From Flavobacteriaceae bacterium (GTDB lineage Bacteria > Bacteroidota > Bacteroidia > Flavobacteriales > Flavobacteriaceae), in contig JAUWLK010000005.1 in assembly GCA_030613745.1 (NCBI GenBank), positions 1 through 24,456 of the forward strand: a stretch of 24,456 nucleotides of DNA, in the 5' to 3' direction. Below, piece after piece: positions 23,656 through 24,456 of this stretch. Made by a program: the position numbers and the translations under genes. The notes beneath the pieces were generated by a model, which was not told where the DNA came from, searched no databases, and worked only from the letters and a program-made list of their open reading frames with translations. Each line of letters starts with the position of its first letter. Positions within the stretch are counted from its first letter, which is position 1.

Positions 23656-24456
23656 TCATCTTTTTAAGAAACTAATGTTACGATGTAATCCTGTAAATTT
23701 GGTGCGCTTTACAGCAGATTTTTTAAATATTTTTTTAAATGCATCATCGGTAATTTCTTCCCAATCTTTTTTAGTCATACTCAATAAATCAGGATGAGGT
23801 TGAAAACCTGTTTCGTTGTGGGGAAATGAAAAACGATTCCAAGGGCAAACATCTTGACAAATATCACAACCAAACATCCAATCATCAAACTTATTTTTCA
23901 TATAATTTGGTAATTCATTTCTGAGTTCAATGGTGAAATAGGAAATACATTTACTCCCATCAATAGTATTATTTGGTAAAATAGCTTCGGTAGGGCATGA
24001 GTCAACGCATTTTGTGCAATCTCCGCAGTGGTCAGTTTTAAATTCAGTATCGTATAGCAATTCGATATCTAAAATTAATTCTGCTAAAAAATAAAAAGAA
24101 CCTTTTTGTTTTGTTATTAATAAAGAGTGTTTGCCAATCCAACCCAAACCAGATTTTTTTGCCCAAGCACGTTCTAAAATTGGTGCAGAATCTGTGAAAA
24201 CTCTTGCGTCAACTTTTCCTATATTTTCTTGAATAAAATTTAAAAGCTCATAAAGCTTGCGTTTAATAATATGATGATAATCTTCACCATAAGCATATTT
24301 AGAAATTTTATAAGTGTCTTTATTTTGAATTTCTTTAGGGAAATAATTGTATTGTAAAGAAATCACTGATTTTGCTCCTGCTACTAATTTTGTTGGATCC
24401 AATCTTTTATCAAAATGGTTTTCCATGTATTGCATTTTACCATGAAAACCATTTTT
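23656..24456 (-). CDS. queG: Epoxyqueuosine reductase QueG, N-terminus outside window
   Basis: The frame is open to the window edge; the residues before the first visible Met (KNGFHGK) continue the family sequence into MQYMENHFDKRLDP, so the true start lies beyond 24456. 267 residues are visible, of a usual 310 or so for the short form without HEAT repeats. The substrate-side block TDSAPILERAWAKKSGLGWIGKHSLLI contains the conserved Asp. Two [4Fe-4S] clusters are indicated by CGDCTKCVDSCPTEAI and CDICQDVCPWN. QueG uses cobalamin and Fe-S clusters to reduce epoxyqueuosine to queuosine in tRNA, the last step of that pathway. It ends 65 bases before maeB, same strand. Confidence 0.92.
   Translation of the reverse strand, partial: KNGFHGKMQYMENHFDKRLDPTKLVAGAKSVISLQYNYFPKEIQNKDTYKISKYAYGEDYHHIIKRKLYELLNFIQENIGKVDARVFTDSAPILERAWAKKSGLGWIGKHSLLITKQKGSFYFLAELILDIELLYDTEFKTDHCGDCTKCVDSCPTEAILPNNTIDGSKCISYFTIELRNELPNYMKNKFDDWMFGCDICQDVCPWNRFSFPHNETGFQPHPDLLSMTKKDWEEITDDAFKKIFKKSAVKRTKFTGLHRNISFLKR

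Noticed and set aside
1..24456. CRISPR arrays, tRNAs, rRNAs, insertion sequences, prophage or defence genes
   Set aside because: I looked for regularly spaced repeats, cloverleaf-like tracts, transposase or integrase motifs and toxin-antitoxin pairs and saw none. The window is nearly filled by the genes listed.

Overview
The window is a strongly AT-rich chromosomal segment from a member of the Bacteroidota, most likely a gliding Flavobacteriaceae bacterium. Three things point there: a full-length sprA (type IX secretion/gliding translocon), several TonB proteins of flavobacterial type, and start regions without Shine-Dalgarno sequences but often with a Bacteroidota -7 box (TAnnTTTG). I see no phage, insertion sequence, CRISPR array, tRNA or rRNA. 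All intergenic gaps are shorter than 300 bases. The genus cannot be read from the sequence alone.

Layout. (1) 1-4026, plus strand: the end of a pyruvate dehydrogenase E1-beta gene with its terminator, an AraC-type regulator, and a large outer-membrane protein (carboxypeptidase-regulatory-like domain plus DUF5686). (2) 4023-10061, minus strand: an apparent operon, in transcription order deoC, a catalytic aldehyde dehydrogenase, a truncated non-catalytic aldehyde dehydrogenase, a WlbB/WbpD-like sugar N-acetyltransferase, and a Wzi/RemB-like outer-membrane barrel. The last gene converges on the DUF5686 gene so tightly that the two stop codons overlap. (3) 10209-12679, minus strand: three tandem TonB paralogues, the second and third ending in clear hairpin terminators and the first in a weaker one. 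(4) 12741-21143, minus strand: a compact operon ruvA-sprA-gcvH-vanZ-like. (5) 21317-24456, minus strand: a fused malic enzyme/phosphotransacetylase-like gene (maeB) and a queG gene cut by the window edge.

How the genes fit together. DeoC yields acetaldehyde and glyceraldehyde 3-phosphate. The two aldehyde dehydrogenases behind it look like a split version of the two-domain ALDH16 enzyme and are well placed to oxidise that aldehyde. SprA forms the outer-membrane channel of type IX secretion, and the RemB-like and DUF5686 proteins are further envelope components. The TonB proteins would energise outer-membrane transport together with ExbB/ExbD encoded elsewhere. Malic enzyme, PDH and GcvH are central metabolism.

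Most of this looks like ordinary flavobacterial core genome; I do not see a clear new defence or mobile system. The points most worth a second look are the split ALDH16 pair, the TTG start of sprA lying in frame 3 bases after the ruvA stop, and a TonB-C-like Cys-pair domain that recurs on the RemB-like barrel.
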